A stretch of DNA of 64,000 nt from Microbacterium sp. BK668. Lineage in GTDB: Bacteria; Actinomycetota; Actinomycetes; Actinomycetales; Microbacteriaceae. The number at the start of each line of letters is the position of its first letter. Position 1 is the first letter of the stretch. The stretch lies in contig NZ_SNWG01000001.1 in the NCBI RefSeq assembly GCF_004362195.1, positions 434,001 through 498,000 on the forward strand, given 5' to 3'. Made by a program: the position numbers and the translations under genes. The notes beneath the pieces were generated by a model that worked only from the letters and a program-made list of their open reading frames with translations, made no database searches and was not told the origin of the DNA. This document shows, in pieces, positions 45,641 to 54,046 of this stretch.

Positions 45641-48600
45641 TCAGGGAACAGGCACCGCGGAGAGATCATCGAACCGCGTCACCAGCGGCGCGTTCGTCGC
45701 GGTGCCCGATAGGTAGCTCATCAGGGCGAGTCCGCCGGCGACCTGAAGGGCGGCCGTCGAATCGGTCGTCGCCGCGTGCCATGTGCTCGGCTCTGCGGCA
45801 CCGCCGCCCCATACCCGCGCGCGCAGCGTCGTGGGGTTGGTCCCCGTCGCCTGCACCCGGACGCGCAGGCCGGTCGTCGGGCTGTACACGACGCCCGGCA
45901 CCGTGGTCATCGTCGTGAGCGCCGTCTCGGTCCCGTTCGCCGCGATTCGGACAAGCTGGACGGATACCTGCGAGTCGGATTGCAGCCGGATCTTCGCCCG
46001 GTAATCGCCGACTCCGGACACCCGTCGCGGGGCAACGGAGAGATACACGCCGCCCCCGGTGGCCGGCTTGTCCGTGCGTGCGGCGATCGTCACGTCGGTG
46101 TTCGTAGACGACACGCCGGGCAGATACACAGACGGTCCGGAGCCGGCGGTCGCGCTGGTGAGGTTGCCTGTGCCTCCACTCACGGACAGGTTCGCCGGAC
46201 TGGCGCTCGACCACGCCCCGCCGACGTCCGCCGCGCCCCACCCGCCTGACACCGTTCGTGTGAACGCGTCGGCGGCGTGCACCGTGGTGGGAACCGGACT
46301 GACGACGACCGTTCCCGTCGACGAGGCGGTTGCTCCCTGGTCATCGGTGACGGTCATCGCCACCGAATAGGTGCCCGACCCGGCGTAAGAGTGCGACGCC
46401 GTCGGTCCGGTTCCGCCCTGCCCGTCACCGAAGCTCCAGCTGTAGCCGACGATGGTCCCGTCGGCATCGCTCGACCCCGAACCGTTGAAGGTGCACTGAA
46501 GGCCAGTGCAGGAGCTGGTGAACGACGCCACCGGTGGTGAGTTCGGCGCTGGTGCGCCGCCGGGCGTTCCAGCCTCGAACTCGTCGACGGCGATGACCAT
46601 CGGCGATCCCGTCGCGGAGGACGAGAGGTAGCTCGATACACCGAGGCCGCCGCTGATCTGCAACGCGGAAGTGGAGTCGGTGCCGCTCACCTGCCACGCT
46701 GCAGGCTCGGCAGCGCCGTCCTCCCACGCCCGGGCGCTCAGGGCGGTGGGCGCGGTCCCGCTCACCCGGAGGCGGATGCGGAGCTTCTCGCCCTCGGTCC
46801 AGGCGACGCCGGGCAGGGCGGTTCCGCTCTGGATCACCGTCTCCGCGCCGTTGACGACCCGCACGAGCTGGGGGGTCACTGTCCCGTTCGACTGCACTCG
46901 GATCTTCAGGCGGTAGTCGCTGCTGGCGCTGACACGTCGGCCGATGATGGAGATGTACGTGCCGCCGCCGGTCTGCGCACGGTCGAAAGACAGCCTCGTG
47001 GCGAGTTCGACCGCGTTCTGCTGCACGGCGTTCAGCGTCGCCGACCGGGTGGTGCCCGACGCGACCGACATCTGGCCCGCACCGCCTGCCACCCAGAAGC
47101 TCGTGTTCGCCCCGCCTGCCAGGCTCCATGCGCCACCCGTCTCGGCTGATCCCCACCCGGCGGTCACCGTGCGCGAGAACGAGTCGACCGCGTAGAGCCC
47201 GCCGGGCGGAGGACCTACCGTCACGGGAGATGAGGTGGATGCTGTGGCCCCGCGGTCGTCGGTGACCGTGAGCGTCACCGTGTAGGTGCCGGCGGCAAGA
47301 TAGGTGACGGTCGGCGTCGCGCCGGACCCCGTCCTGCCGTCGCCGAAATTCCACGACCATGTCGCGATGGTCCCGTCCGGGTCGGACGACGTGGATCCGT
47401 TGAATGCGACCTGCAGGCTGTTCACAGAAGTCGTGAAGGCGGCGACCGGCGGCTGGTTGGAACCCGCCGGGCCACCGAGGCCGCTGTCCAGCGCCTCTTT
47501 CACGGGCGCGAGAGGCCGGTTGGTCGCGTAGTCCATCATCGTCATCGGCAGATAGGGATTGAGGTAGGCCCAGAACGTCCAGCTCACGCCGTTCTGCTTC
47601 GCCCAGTCCACGAAAAGGCGCGTCTGCGCCATGTCGGCGGAAGTGAGGGTCCTGGCGTCGCCTTTCAAGCTGAAGTTGGTGAACTCGCCGATATAGAGCG
47701 GAACGCCCCATGCGCGGGCGTTGGCGAGCACGGCGTTCATGTGATTGATGCCGAAGTCGTCGTGTCGTGGCACGCCGTCGGAGAACGTGCCGTAGCCGAA
47801 GTTGTAGGCGTGGACGGAGTAGACCCAGTTGCCCGGGGCGGATGGCTTGCCCGTCATCCACGGCGAATCGCGAAGACTCGGGTTCGCGATGTTGTACCCG
47901 CCGCCGGTGTCCTGGAAGATGAGCAGCCAGCTCGGACTGTTGACGGTGATCGCCGGCGCGAGTGCCGTGTAGAAAGCGTGCAGCCGTGCTCCCGCCGCCT
48001 GGGCCACTGTCTGGCCCGCCGGCGGATTGCCGCCCACGTAGCTCCACCACGGTTCGTTGAAGAGGTCTGCGCCGACGACCGCCTGGTGTGCGGGGAACCC
48101 CGAAGCGGCGGAGAACTCGTACGACACCATCCTCCAGACATCGGCGTAGAGCTCCCAGGGCGTCACTCGGGTCACGGTCGCCATCGGGTCGTGGATGTTC
48201 CGGAAGAACCAGTTCATCCCGTTGTAGAAGTCGGTGCTCTGCGTCGTCGTCGCCTTGGCGTCGATCGACGGGTACATCCACCTCGGCATCCCGTACCCCT
48301 CGCAATAGCCGCGGGTGCCGTCCCAGTTGGTGATGTTGTGCAGAGCAGGAGACCAGAAGTCCTGCTGCATGTCGAGGATGACCATGATGCCCGCAGCTTT
48401 GGCCTTCGTGACCATCGAGCGCAGGTCGTTGAGGTAGTTCGGGTTCCAGTTGTGGATGTACCGCCCGGCCTGGGCGTCCCACGTGGGAGCGATCGGCTCG
48501 AGGTTGTTCCATTGCATGGGCAGGCGGATGACGTTGTATCCCCAGGTGCGCAGGTTCTGGTAGAAGTCGTCGTAGGTGAGCGTCAGGCCGGACAGACGAT

Positions 48601-48952
48601 CGGCGGGTGTGCGCCACGTGAAGCCGCAGACGTCCGCGACCTTCTGGAAGTCATTGCGTCCGCCGGCTTCCATGCCCGTCCAGTTGTATCCGACCAGCCG
48701 CACCGGCTCATTGGCTGCGTTGTAGATGACTCCGTCCGCGCCCGTGGTGTGAAGCGGCCCCGTCGTCGTCTCCGCCCAGGCGGTCTGCGTGATCGGCGGC
48801 GCACCCACGAGGGCGAGCGTGCTGACGAGCAGCACCTGCAGGAGCACGAGGACCCGCCAGCGCCGAGTCCGGATCGAGCGGGGACGCCCCGAGGTGAGCC
48901 ACCGATCCCCCTCGGCTACGGTCAGGAATCCGCGGGACGACGTGATCTCCAT
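45641..48952 (-). CDS. Secreted GH5-family glycoside hydrolase with PKD domains
   Basis: The 1103-aa secreted enzyme starts at ATG 48952 after AGAAGG. A signal peptide spans residues about 28-61 (RTRRWRVLVLLQVLLVSTLAL, cleaved near AWA-E). A GH5-type TIM barrel (about 65-480) follows: VRLVGYNWTGMEA, acid/base Glu in DLFNEPWWS, nucleophile Glu in LYIGEFTNF. Then come PKD1 (PPVAAFTTSVNS...WNFGDG), a beta-sandwich of about 190 aa (SFSRTVTAGWGSAETGGAW), PKD2 (PPVASFTSSCTG...WSFGDG) and a second, similar sandwich (AFTRTVSGGWGAADVGGAW). The repeats suggest carbohydrate binding. The substrate (beta-glucan, cellulose or glycolipid) is not decided by sequence. No anchor or LPXTG is seen. Confidence 0.9.
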   Translation of the reverse strand: MEITSSRGFLTVAEGDRWLTSGRPRSIRTRRWRVLVLLQVLLVSTLALVGAPPITQTAWAETTTGPLHTTGADGVIYNAANEPVRLVGYNWTGMEAGGRNDFQKVADVCGFTWRTPADRLSGLTLTYDDFYQNLRTWGYNVIRLPMQWNNLEPIAPTWDAQAGRYIHNWNPNYLNDLRSMVTKAKAAGIMVILDMQQDFWSPALHNITNWDGTRGYCEGYGMPRWMYPSIDAKATTTQSTDFYNGMNWFFRNIHDPMATVTRVTPWELYADVWRMVSYEFSAASGFPAHQAVVGADLFNEPWWSYVGGNPPAGQTVAQAAGARLHAFYTALAPAITVNSPSWLLIFQDTGGGYNIANPSLRDSPWMTGKPSAPGNWVYSVHAYNFGYGTFSDGVPRHDDFGINHMNAVLANARAWGVPLYIGEFTNFSLKGDARTLTSADMAQTRLFVDWAKQNGVSWTFWAYLNPYLPMTMMDYATNRPLAPVKEALDSGLGGPAGSNQPPVAAFTTSVNSLQVAFNGSTSSDPDGTIATWSWNFGDGRTGSGATPTVTYLAAGTYTVTLTVTDDRGATASTSSPVTVGPPPGGLYAVDSFSRTVTAGWGSAETGGAWSLAGGANTSFWVAGGAGQMSVASGTTRSATLNAVQQNAVELATRLSFDRAQTGGGTYISIIGRRVSASSDYRLKIRVQSNGTVTPQLVRVVNGAETVIQSGTALPGVAWTEGEKLRIRLRVSGTAPTALSARAWEDGAAEPAAWQVSGTDSTSALQISGGLGVSSYLSSSATGSPMVIAVDEFEAGTPGGAPAPNSPPVASFTSSCTGLQCTFNGSGSSDADGTIVGYSWSFGDGQGGTGPTASHSYAGSGTYSVAMTVTDDQGATASSTGTVVVSPVPTTVHAADAFTRTVSGGWGAADVGGAWSSASPANLSVSGGTGNLTSATAGSGPSVYLPGVSSTNTDVTIAARTDKPATGGGVYLSVAPRRVSGVGDYRAKIRLQSDSQVSVQLVRIAANGTETALTTMTTVPGVVYSPTTGLRVRVQATGTNPTTLRARVWGGGAAEPSTWHAATTDSTAALQVAGGLALMSYLSGTATNAPLVTRFDDLSAVPVP

Positions 48953-49142
48953 CGCGCTGCCTTCTCTCGCCGGGCCGGCAAGCACTGCAGAGGCGGCCGT
49001 CGCGAAGGACGTCCCCAGATGTCGAGTACGCGCATGACCGATCCCCAAGTACCAGCTCCATGCGGGCGCGCGACCTCGCGCGTCCGCGCTCAGTATGGAA
49101 CCGAGGTCTGTCATGGACAAGGGGAAGTCGTAGTGGGAGGAC

Positions 49143-49165
49143 TCGGGTGACGCCCGCTCACCCGA
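49143..49165 (-). terminator. Hairpin downstream of the glycosyltransferase gene
   Basis: TCGGGTGA and TCACCCGA form a perfect 8-bp stem with a 7-base loop, 33 bases beyond the glycosyltransferase stop. No T tract follows, so it may be a weak or Rho-assisted terminator. Confidence 0.4.
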
Positions 49166-49198
49166 AGGGCTGCAACGGCGAACGCCCGGGCAGCTCCG

Positions 49199-50368
49199 TC
49201 AGCCGACGAGGCCGGCCAGGATGGGAACGGCCTCGGCGGGAGACGGCAGGTCTGCCATGGCTGCCGCGATGCGACGGGCGGATGCGGCGTAGGCCGGGTC
49301 GGCCAGCACTCGAGGCACCTCTGCGACCGCGCGCTCCATCGACGACAGGCCTGGGGCGACGGTGAGACCAGCACCCACTGCTGCGACATGGTCTCCGTTG
49401 ACGACTTGATCGAAGGTGAACAGGGGCACGACCACCTGGGGCACTCCGGCGGCCAGGGCGCCCATGGTCGTTCCGAACCCGCCGTGGGCGATCATCGCCG
49501 ATGCCTCGCGGAGCACGGCATCCTGCGGCCACCACTGCTCGACGTGTGCGTTCGACGGCAGAGGTCCCAGCCCCGCCGGGTCGACCTTCCGCCCGACGGT
49601 CAGCAGCACCCGCGCCTCGACATCGGCCAAGGCATCCAGTGCGATCCGGAACACCCCGGCGAACGGGGCCAGCGACCCGGCCACGGAGCCGAATGTCGCA
49701 TAGACCAGCGGAGCGTCCGGATCGCCCCAATCGGGAAGGCGCTGCGCGCCGGAAACCGTCGGAGGCGCGTGGAACCGCAGGAGACCATCGCCCCGCGATG
49801 CCACCGGCCGGTGCGGGTGGTCGAGGATCTCCGGCACCGAAGTGAGGACCGTCTCGGAGGCCAGAGCGGAGGACGCCCGACCCTCGGCCAGACCGGCCAC
49901 CTGCCCGAGTTCGTCCAGCGGATCGCTGATCGCCGCCGCGAATCGAGGCAGGATCTCGTGCATGCCGATGCAGACATGCACATGAGGGAGCCCGGCCCTT
50001 TCGGCCGCGACGAGCGAGGCGATCTCCGCGCTCTCGCGGAGCACCAGGTCCGGACGCCAGCGCTCGATCGTCTCCAGGAGCGAGGGCAGCGCTGCCTGCG
50101 CGTCGATGCGGCCGAACACCTCGCGGATGACGAGTTCGTCGGCCTCCGCGAACTCCAGGGTCGGCAGGCTGCGCATGACACGACCCACCCGTTCGCGGGG
50201 CGCGTCGCCGAACGGTTCGTGTGCGAAGCCCGCGTCCCTCACCGTGGATGCATATGACGCGGGAGCAGCCACGCGGACCTCGTGTCCTCCGTTCGCCACG
50301 GCTCGCGCGAACGGCAGCATCGGACCGAGGTGGCCGTCGTTGGCGGTTGTCGCACAGAGCACGCGCAC
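49199..50368 (-). CDS. MGT-family glycosyltransferase (GT1 type)
   Basis: The 389-aa protein uses nucleotide sugars to glycosylate small molecules. The N-terminal half begins VRVLCATTANDGHLGPMLPF, a GT-B fold acceptor domain. The C-terminal sugar-nucleotide site is clear: VEQWWPQDAVLREASAMIAH then GGFGTTMGALAAGVPQVVVP and FTFDQVVNG, matching macrolide and antibiotic glycosyltransferases. GTG 50368 is chosen because the conserved strand starts there and GGGAG lies upstream; a longer frame to 50617 would be Arg-rich and non-homologous. It is divergent from the PAP2 gene. Confidence 0.87.
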   Translation of the reverse strand: MRVLCATTANDGHLGPMLPFARAVANGGHEVRVAAPASYASTVRDAGFAHEPFGDAPRERVGRVMRSLPTLEFAEADELVIREVFGRIDAQAALPSLLETIERWRPDLVLRESAEIASLVAAERAGLPHVHVCIGMHEILPRFAAAISDPLDELGQVAGLAEGRASSALASETVLTSVPEILDHPHRPVASRGDGLLRFHAPPTVSGAQRLPDWGDPDAPLVYATFGSVAGSLAPFAGVFRIALDALADVEARVLLTVGRKVDPAGLGPLPSNAHVEQWWPQDAVLREASAMIAHGGFGTTMGALAAGVPQVVVPLFTFDQVVNGDHVAAVGAGLTVAPGLSSMERAVAEVPRVLADPAYAASARRIAAAMADLPSPAEAVPILAGLVG

Positions 50369-50461
50369 ATGCGCAGGCTCCCACCTGGCCTCCCCCGCGG
50401 CAAGACCGGTTGCGGGGTCGACGCGCGACGTCCTCGGCGGGGATCGACGACCCTCCGCCGT

Positions 50462-50467
50462 TACGAT
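50462..50467 (+). promoter_or_regulatory. -10 box (TACGAT) of leaderless promoter for the PAP2 gene
   Basis: TACGAT ends 6 bases before ATG 50474 with no ribosome site between. Confidence 0.45.
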
Positions 50468-50473
50468 GCCGAC

Positions 50474-51157
50474 ATGCCGTTGCTCCGAGGCGTCGTCGTG
50501 CCGGCGCTGGCCGCGATCGCCGCGTTGGCCGTGGTCGGGCGGGCGGTGCGTCTCGTCGGCGGCGACGACCCACGCGAGGACCGGGCCGTGCGAGCGCTGC
50601 AACTCGCGCTCGGCCACGGGGCGAGCGACGGCGAAGCGGCGGTCGTGGCCGATCCCGTCGACCGACCCGAACGGCGCGAGCCGATCGACCGGCTCACGGG
50701 GCCGCTCTCGTGGTACTCGGGCGTACCGCAGACGATCGCCGGCGGCGCCATCTGGTGCGGCGTCACCTGGCTCTCGACGCGCGAAGCGCGCTCAGCCGTC
50801 GCCCCTGCGGCGGCGCTCGCCCTCGAGACCGCATGCTTCGTCGCATCCGCGGCGCTCGTCGGACGGCCCCGGCCCGAGCGCGTGTGGCGCCCGGAGCGGC
50901 CGCACGCGACGTCGTCGTTCCCCTCCGGCCACACCGCGGCATCCTTCGCGCTCCATGGCACGCTTGCCGACCTGCTCGATCGCCACCGAGCTCCGGGCGC
51001 GCGGCTCCTCGGCCCTCTCCTCCGGTACGGCGTGCCCGGAGCGATCGCATTCTCGAGGATCTACCGCGGCCAGCACCACATCTCCGACACGGTGGCAGGC
51101 GCCGTGCTGGGGCTGTGGAGTGCGGCTGCGGTACGCCGCGAGCTGATCTCGTCGTGA
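50474..51157 (+). CDS. PAP2-family membrane phosphatase
   Basis: The 227-aa membrane protein has phosphatase motif 2 SSFPSGHTAASF (near residue 155) and motif 3 SRIYRGQHHISDTV (near 195), the catalytic core of PAP2 lipid phosphatases. The first motif is atypical: GRPRPERVWRP lacks the usual Lys seven residues before RP. Hydrophobic segments lie at residues 5-25, 75-120 and 150-215. A likely substrate is a lipid phosphate such as undecaprenyl or phosphatidyl phosphate. It has a leaderless start and is divergent from the glycosyltransferase gene. Confidence 0.85.
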   Translation: MPLLRGVVVPALAAIAALAVVGRAVRLVGGDDPREDRAVRALQLALGHGASDGEAAVVADPVDRPERREPIDRLTGPLSWYSGVPQTIAGGAIWCGVTWLSTREARSAVAPAAALALETACFVASAALVGRPRPERVWRPERPHATSSFPSGHTAASFALHGTLADLLDRHRAPGARLLGPLLRYGVPGAIAFSRIYRGQHHISDTVAGAVLGLWSAAAVRRELISS

Positions 51158-51200
51158 GGGGCGGATGCCGCGGCGGGACGGTCGATCCGTACGGGAGGGC

Positions 51201-51491
51201 CTACCCCGGCCCCGCGGGTGCGATATCGACGTCACGCGCCGGGAGCGGATCGCCACGGCGCGATCCGTGCACGCGTGCTCGGCCGCCGGGCAGGTCCACC
51301 TCCGCCTGCACGTAGTCGCCCCCGCGTCCGGACCCGATCCAGCGATAGGCGATGAACTCCGTTCCCTCGTCGTCGGTGATCACGACGGGGCCGAGGATGG
51401 GATCCTCCGCGATTCGCTCCAGGCCCGGCAGGTCGAAGGACCGCCAGTATGCGCGGGCTGCCGCGCGCGCGGTCTCGATCGCCTCGGTCAT
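51201..51491 (-). CDS. 96-aa protein coupled to the AGNRA/HEEAH protein
   Basis: The small protein starts MTEAIETARAAARAYWRSFD, then LERIAEDPILGPVVITDDEGT and FIAYRWIGSGRGGDYVQAEVDLP, and ends in a charged tail (SRRGDPLPARDVDIAPAG). I recognise no family. It shares ATGA with the stop of the upstream 463-aa gene, so the two are translated together. In effector operons such a partner is often an immunity protein or chaperone; that is only an inference from position and size. A longer frame upstream exists but is antisense-like, and the coupled ATG is preferred. Confidence 0.65.
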   Translation of the reverse strand: MTEAIETARAAARAYWRSFDLPGLERIAEDPILGPVVITDDEGTEFIAYRWIGSGRGGDYVQAEVDLPGGRARVHGSRRGDPLPARDVDIAPAGPG

Positions 51492-52879
51492 GGTGTCCGC
51501 ACCCGGACGGCGGCGCTGGCGGACCTTCCCGCCGCGCCGAGGGCGACCACGCGGAAGCTGTAGCGAGTCCCCGTCGCAAGCGTCGCATCGGTGAAGCCGC
51601 CCGACGCCGGAGCGAGCCCCGCGGCGACGACTGTCCACGGCCCCGATCCGATCCGGCGCTCGACGTCGACACCCGTGACGATGACCGGGTTCCCCGGCGT
51701 CCAGGACAGCGTCGTCGACGTAGCGGTCGTTCCCGCCGCGGCGACGGCGAGGGGCGCCGGCGGGCGCACGGTCGCCCGGATCGCCGCCACCAGAGCCACG
51801 TAGAGGGGGTTGGAGACGACGCCGTGCGCGTAGGCCTCCGATCCGCCGATCTCGGCGGCATCGGCCACACCATGCTGTGTGGCGACGTCGGCATCCCACG
51901 CCGCCTTCCTCGAGGCCCGTGCTTGGGACGGGCGCTCCGCGGTGCCCGGGGCGAACGGCACCGGCGTTCCCCAGACGTTGTTGGCGAAGACTTGCATGGA
52001 CGCAGGCCAGAAGCCGAAGGCGGGCAGGTAGAAGTGGTCCCGATGGGCCTCCTCGTGTCGCTGCGTGAACGATCGCACCCAGAAGGTGGCACGGGGTGGG
52101 CCGAGCGTCGCCACCGTCGGCGTCAGGTCGACGATGACGCGAGCGGCGTCCCGGGATCGCACCGCTGCCGCGGAAGGAACATCGCGGTGGCCCTGCGATC
52201 TGATGGCGAGCTTGAAGCCATGGGAGACGCGGGTCACACCGAAGCTCCACGCGGTCCCGGCGAAGAACGGGGTCACCTGGTAGTCCGGTCGTCTGACCCC
52301 CTGGTCGCCGATCGTCACGACGGTGAGTCCGAAATCCGTCCCGGGGTTGGACGCGCCGATCAGCCGGTGCCTGAGGGCGGGCGCGGGCGCTGCGCCGGGC
52401 GGCGCGGGAGCTGCGGCGAAGTAGAGAGTGACGGTCCGAATGGATGCACCGGCTCGCGCGTGCACCCTGAGCTTGCCGCTGGGGCGGGACACCACCCGGG
52501 TGAGTCCTCCCCCGGGGCGGCCGGACGACCAGCTGACGGCGGCTGTGGGCACGGCGGCGCCCGTGGAACTGGTCGCCGTGGCGGTGACCGTCACCGGTGT
52601 CCCACCTGCGGCGACGTAGGTGTCCGCAAGGCCCGGAAGGGGCGCAGCCCCCGCGGCCGTCAGGCCGGTGACCGTGAAGACCGGACCGACGCGCTGCACG
52701 GGAAGAAGGTCGGCCAGGGCGGTCGCCGCGCGGTTGCCGGCCAGACGCTGAACGGAGAGGATGTCGGCTGCCGTCAGCGGGCCTCGGAGGCGGAGGGGTC
52801 GGTTCGGCACCGCGGGAGGCCGCAAGCGGCGGGTCGCGCCGTCGGCGGCCGACGTGCTGGTCCGGGCCGATGTCGTCAT
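51488..52879 (-). CDS. AGNRA-tagged HExxH protein with FnIII domain: candidate unlinked eCIS cargo
   Basis: The 463-aa protein starts at ATG 52879 (GAGAGGGG, 6-base spacer). Residues 36-63 carry LTAADILSVQRLAGNRA and ALADLLPVQR. This LQRxAGNRA...VQR pattern is common at the N-terminus of DUF4157 and other eCIS-associated proteins. Residues 65-160 are Ig-like (VFTVTGLTAAGAAPLPG). H275-E-E-A-H279 in TQRHEEAHRDHFYLP fits a zinc-peptidase motif. The last 100 residues form a fibronectin type III domain (PLAVAAAGTTATSTTLSWTP). There is no signal peptide. Upstream is a SARP gene; downstream is a coupled 96-aa gene. Cargo status is an inference. Confidence 0.72.
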   Translation of the reverse strand: MTTSARTSTSAADGATRRLRPPAVPNRPLRLRGPLTAADILSVQRLAGNRAATALADLLPVQRVGPVFTVTGLTAAGAAPLPGLADTYVAAGGTPVTVTATATSSTGAAVPTAAVSWSSGRPGGGLTRVVSRPSGKLRVHARAGASIRTVTLYFAAAPAPPGAAPAPALRHRLIGASNPGTDFGLTVVTIGDQGVRRPDYQVTPFFAGTAWSFGVTRVSHGFKLAIRSQGHRDVPSAAAVRSRDAARVIVDLTPTVATLGPPRATFWVRSFTQRHEEAHRDHFYLPAFGFWPASMQVFANNVWGTPVPFAPGTAERPSQARASRKAAWDADVATQHGVADAAEIGGSEAYAHGVVSNPLYVALVAAIRATVRPPAPLAVAAAGTTATSTTLSWTPGNPVIVTGVDVERRIGSGPWTVVAAGLAPASGGFTDATLATGTRYSFRVVALGAAGRSASAAVRVRTP

Positions 52880-52960
52880 CGCACGCCCCTCTCTCGAGCA
52901 CCATGGTCCCACCACCGGGATGGGCCAGCCCGTGCCCAGCACGGATCGGGCATGACACTT

Positions 52961-52974
52961 TGCCCTTTCGGGCA
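52961..52974. other. Small perfect hairpin between SARP and AGNRA genes
   Basis: TGCCC-TTTC-GGGCA is a 5-bp stem with a tetraloop, between the SARP stop (52998) and the AGNRA start (52879). It could be a pause or weak terminator that separates the two genes; there is no T tract. Confidence 0.3.
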
Positions 52975-52997
52975 GGGCGCGGCATCCAACTCGCCCC

Positions 52998-53786
52998 TCA
53001 GCCGGCCAGCGCGGCCCCGACCCGCTCGCGCAGCTCGGCCGACGGCCGGAGCGACAGCTGCACCCGCAGCAGCTGCTCGTACCGGCGGTACTGGCGCAGG
53101 GCCTCGACGTGGTTGTGCTCGGCGAGGTGCACCTCGATGACGCTGCGGTGGGCGCTCTCGCGCAGCGGCTCGATCGCAACCGCCGCGAGGCCGGCGAGGA
53201 CCGCCTCGCCGTAGCGTCGGTCGGAGGTGAGCCGGGCGCACAGCTGCTCGAGGGCGTGGAGGCGGAGCTGGCGGAAGCGCTCCCTCGCCTGCTGCACCCA
53301 CTCGTCGTACCAGTCGGGCAGCACCTCGCGCACGAGACCCGAGATCTCGTTCATCGTCCAGACGACAGGCAAGGGGTCGGTGCCGGCGAGCACGGTACGC
53401 GACCAGTCGACCGCCTCGCGATAGTCGATCTCGACCCGCGGGTCGAGCGCGAGATGCATCGGGGTCACGTGCACGAATGACGGGCCGAGCGACTGCAGCC
53501 GCCACACCGACGACCGCAGACACGCGCTCGAATGGGCGTCGTCGCTGTCGGGCCAGAGGCTCCCGCTCACGAACGTGCGCAGCACCGGCCTCTCCCAGAG
53601 GGCCAGGAAGGCCACGAGCCGCTGGCACCCGCGCGGAAGCTCGACGACCTCACCGTCGATCGTGCACTCGAAGCCATCGATGAGCCGGATGGAGTGCAGC
53701 TCGGGAAGCGCCGACGCGATGGCGGTGGAGCCGCCGGCGACTTCGGAGGGTGCGGCGAGGCCCTCTCCGGAAGTCCGGGCACGCAT
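52998..53786 (-). CDS. Second small SARP/BTAD-type transcriptional activator
   Basis: The 262-aa protein is a short SARP: a winged-helix part (SIRLIDGFECTIDGEVVELP, LWPDSDDAHSSACLRSSVWRLQSLG) and a BTAD domain (LPDWYDEWVQQARERFRQLRLHALEQL, SAHRSVIEVHLAEHNHVEALRQYRRYE). It resembles the SARP at 40472-41197 in size and layout, but the DNA-recognition region differs (SSACLRSSVWRL against AQANLRVNLSDI). The ATG follows GAGGAG. It is encoded just upstream of the AGNRA-tagged gene on the same strand, so local control is likely. It is also a candidate for the eCIS promoter. Confidence 0.88.
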   Translation of the reverse strand: MRARTSGEGLAAPSEVAGGSTAIASALPELHSIRLIDGFECTIDGEVVELPRGCQRLVAFLALWERPVLRTFVSGSLWPDSDDAHSSACLRSSVWRLQSLGPSFVHVTPMHLALDPRVEIDYREAVDWSRTVLAGTDPLPVVWTMNEISGLVREVLPDWYDEWVQQARERFRQLRLHALEQLCARLTSDRRYGEAVLAGLAAVAIEPLRESAHRSVIEVHLAEHNHVEALRQYRRYEQLLRVQLSLRPSAELRERVGAALAG

Positions 53787-54034
53787 GACACCGCTCCTCT
53801 CGTCGCGCGAAAGTGCGCCCTCCCGTTGAATGCCGAAGCCACGCTCCCCCGAGCCCTACCTCGCAGACCACACGGTAGACCTCCCGGAGCGTCGCGCCAA
53901 TGGGCTCCGCGGAACATTGCGCGGCGGACCGGGGCAGGAGCGAACGACTGAGGCGCGTGTGGCGGCTGTTCCGTCGGAAGGCGCATCCCGGTCTCCACGG
54001 TCCAGGTCGGGCGGGCCGCTCGAGGGCGGCTCGA

Positions 54035-54040
54035 TAGGCT
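54035..54040 (+). promoter_or_regulatory. -10 box (TAGGCT) of leaderless promoter for purD
   Basis: TAGGCT ends 6 bases before GTG 54047 and supports that start codon. Confidence 0.5.
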
Positions 54041-54046
54041 GGCCGG

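Noticed and set aside
52940..52985. TGCCCGA direct repeat 22 bp apart before the AGNRA gene as a SARP site
   Set aside because: The spacing is two turns of 11, but the middle repeat is missing and one copy is part of a small hairpin. Too weak to list.
51201..52985. Long minus-strand frame joined to the 96-aa gene
   Set aside because: The upstream part overlaps the AGNRA gene in another frame and is Arg-rich; the coupled ATG at 51491 gives a natural small protein.
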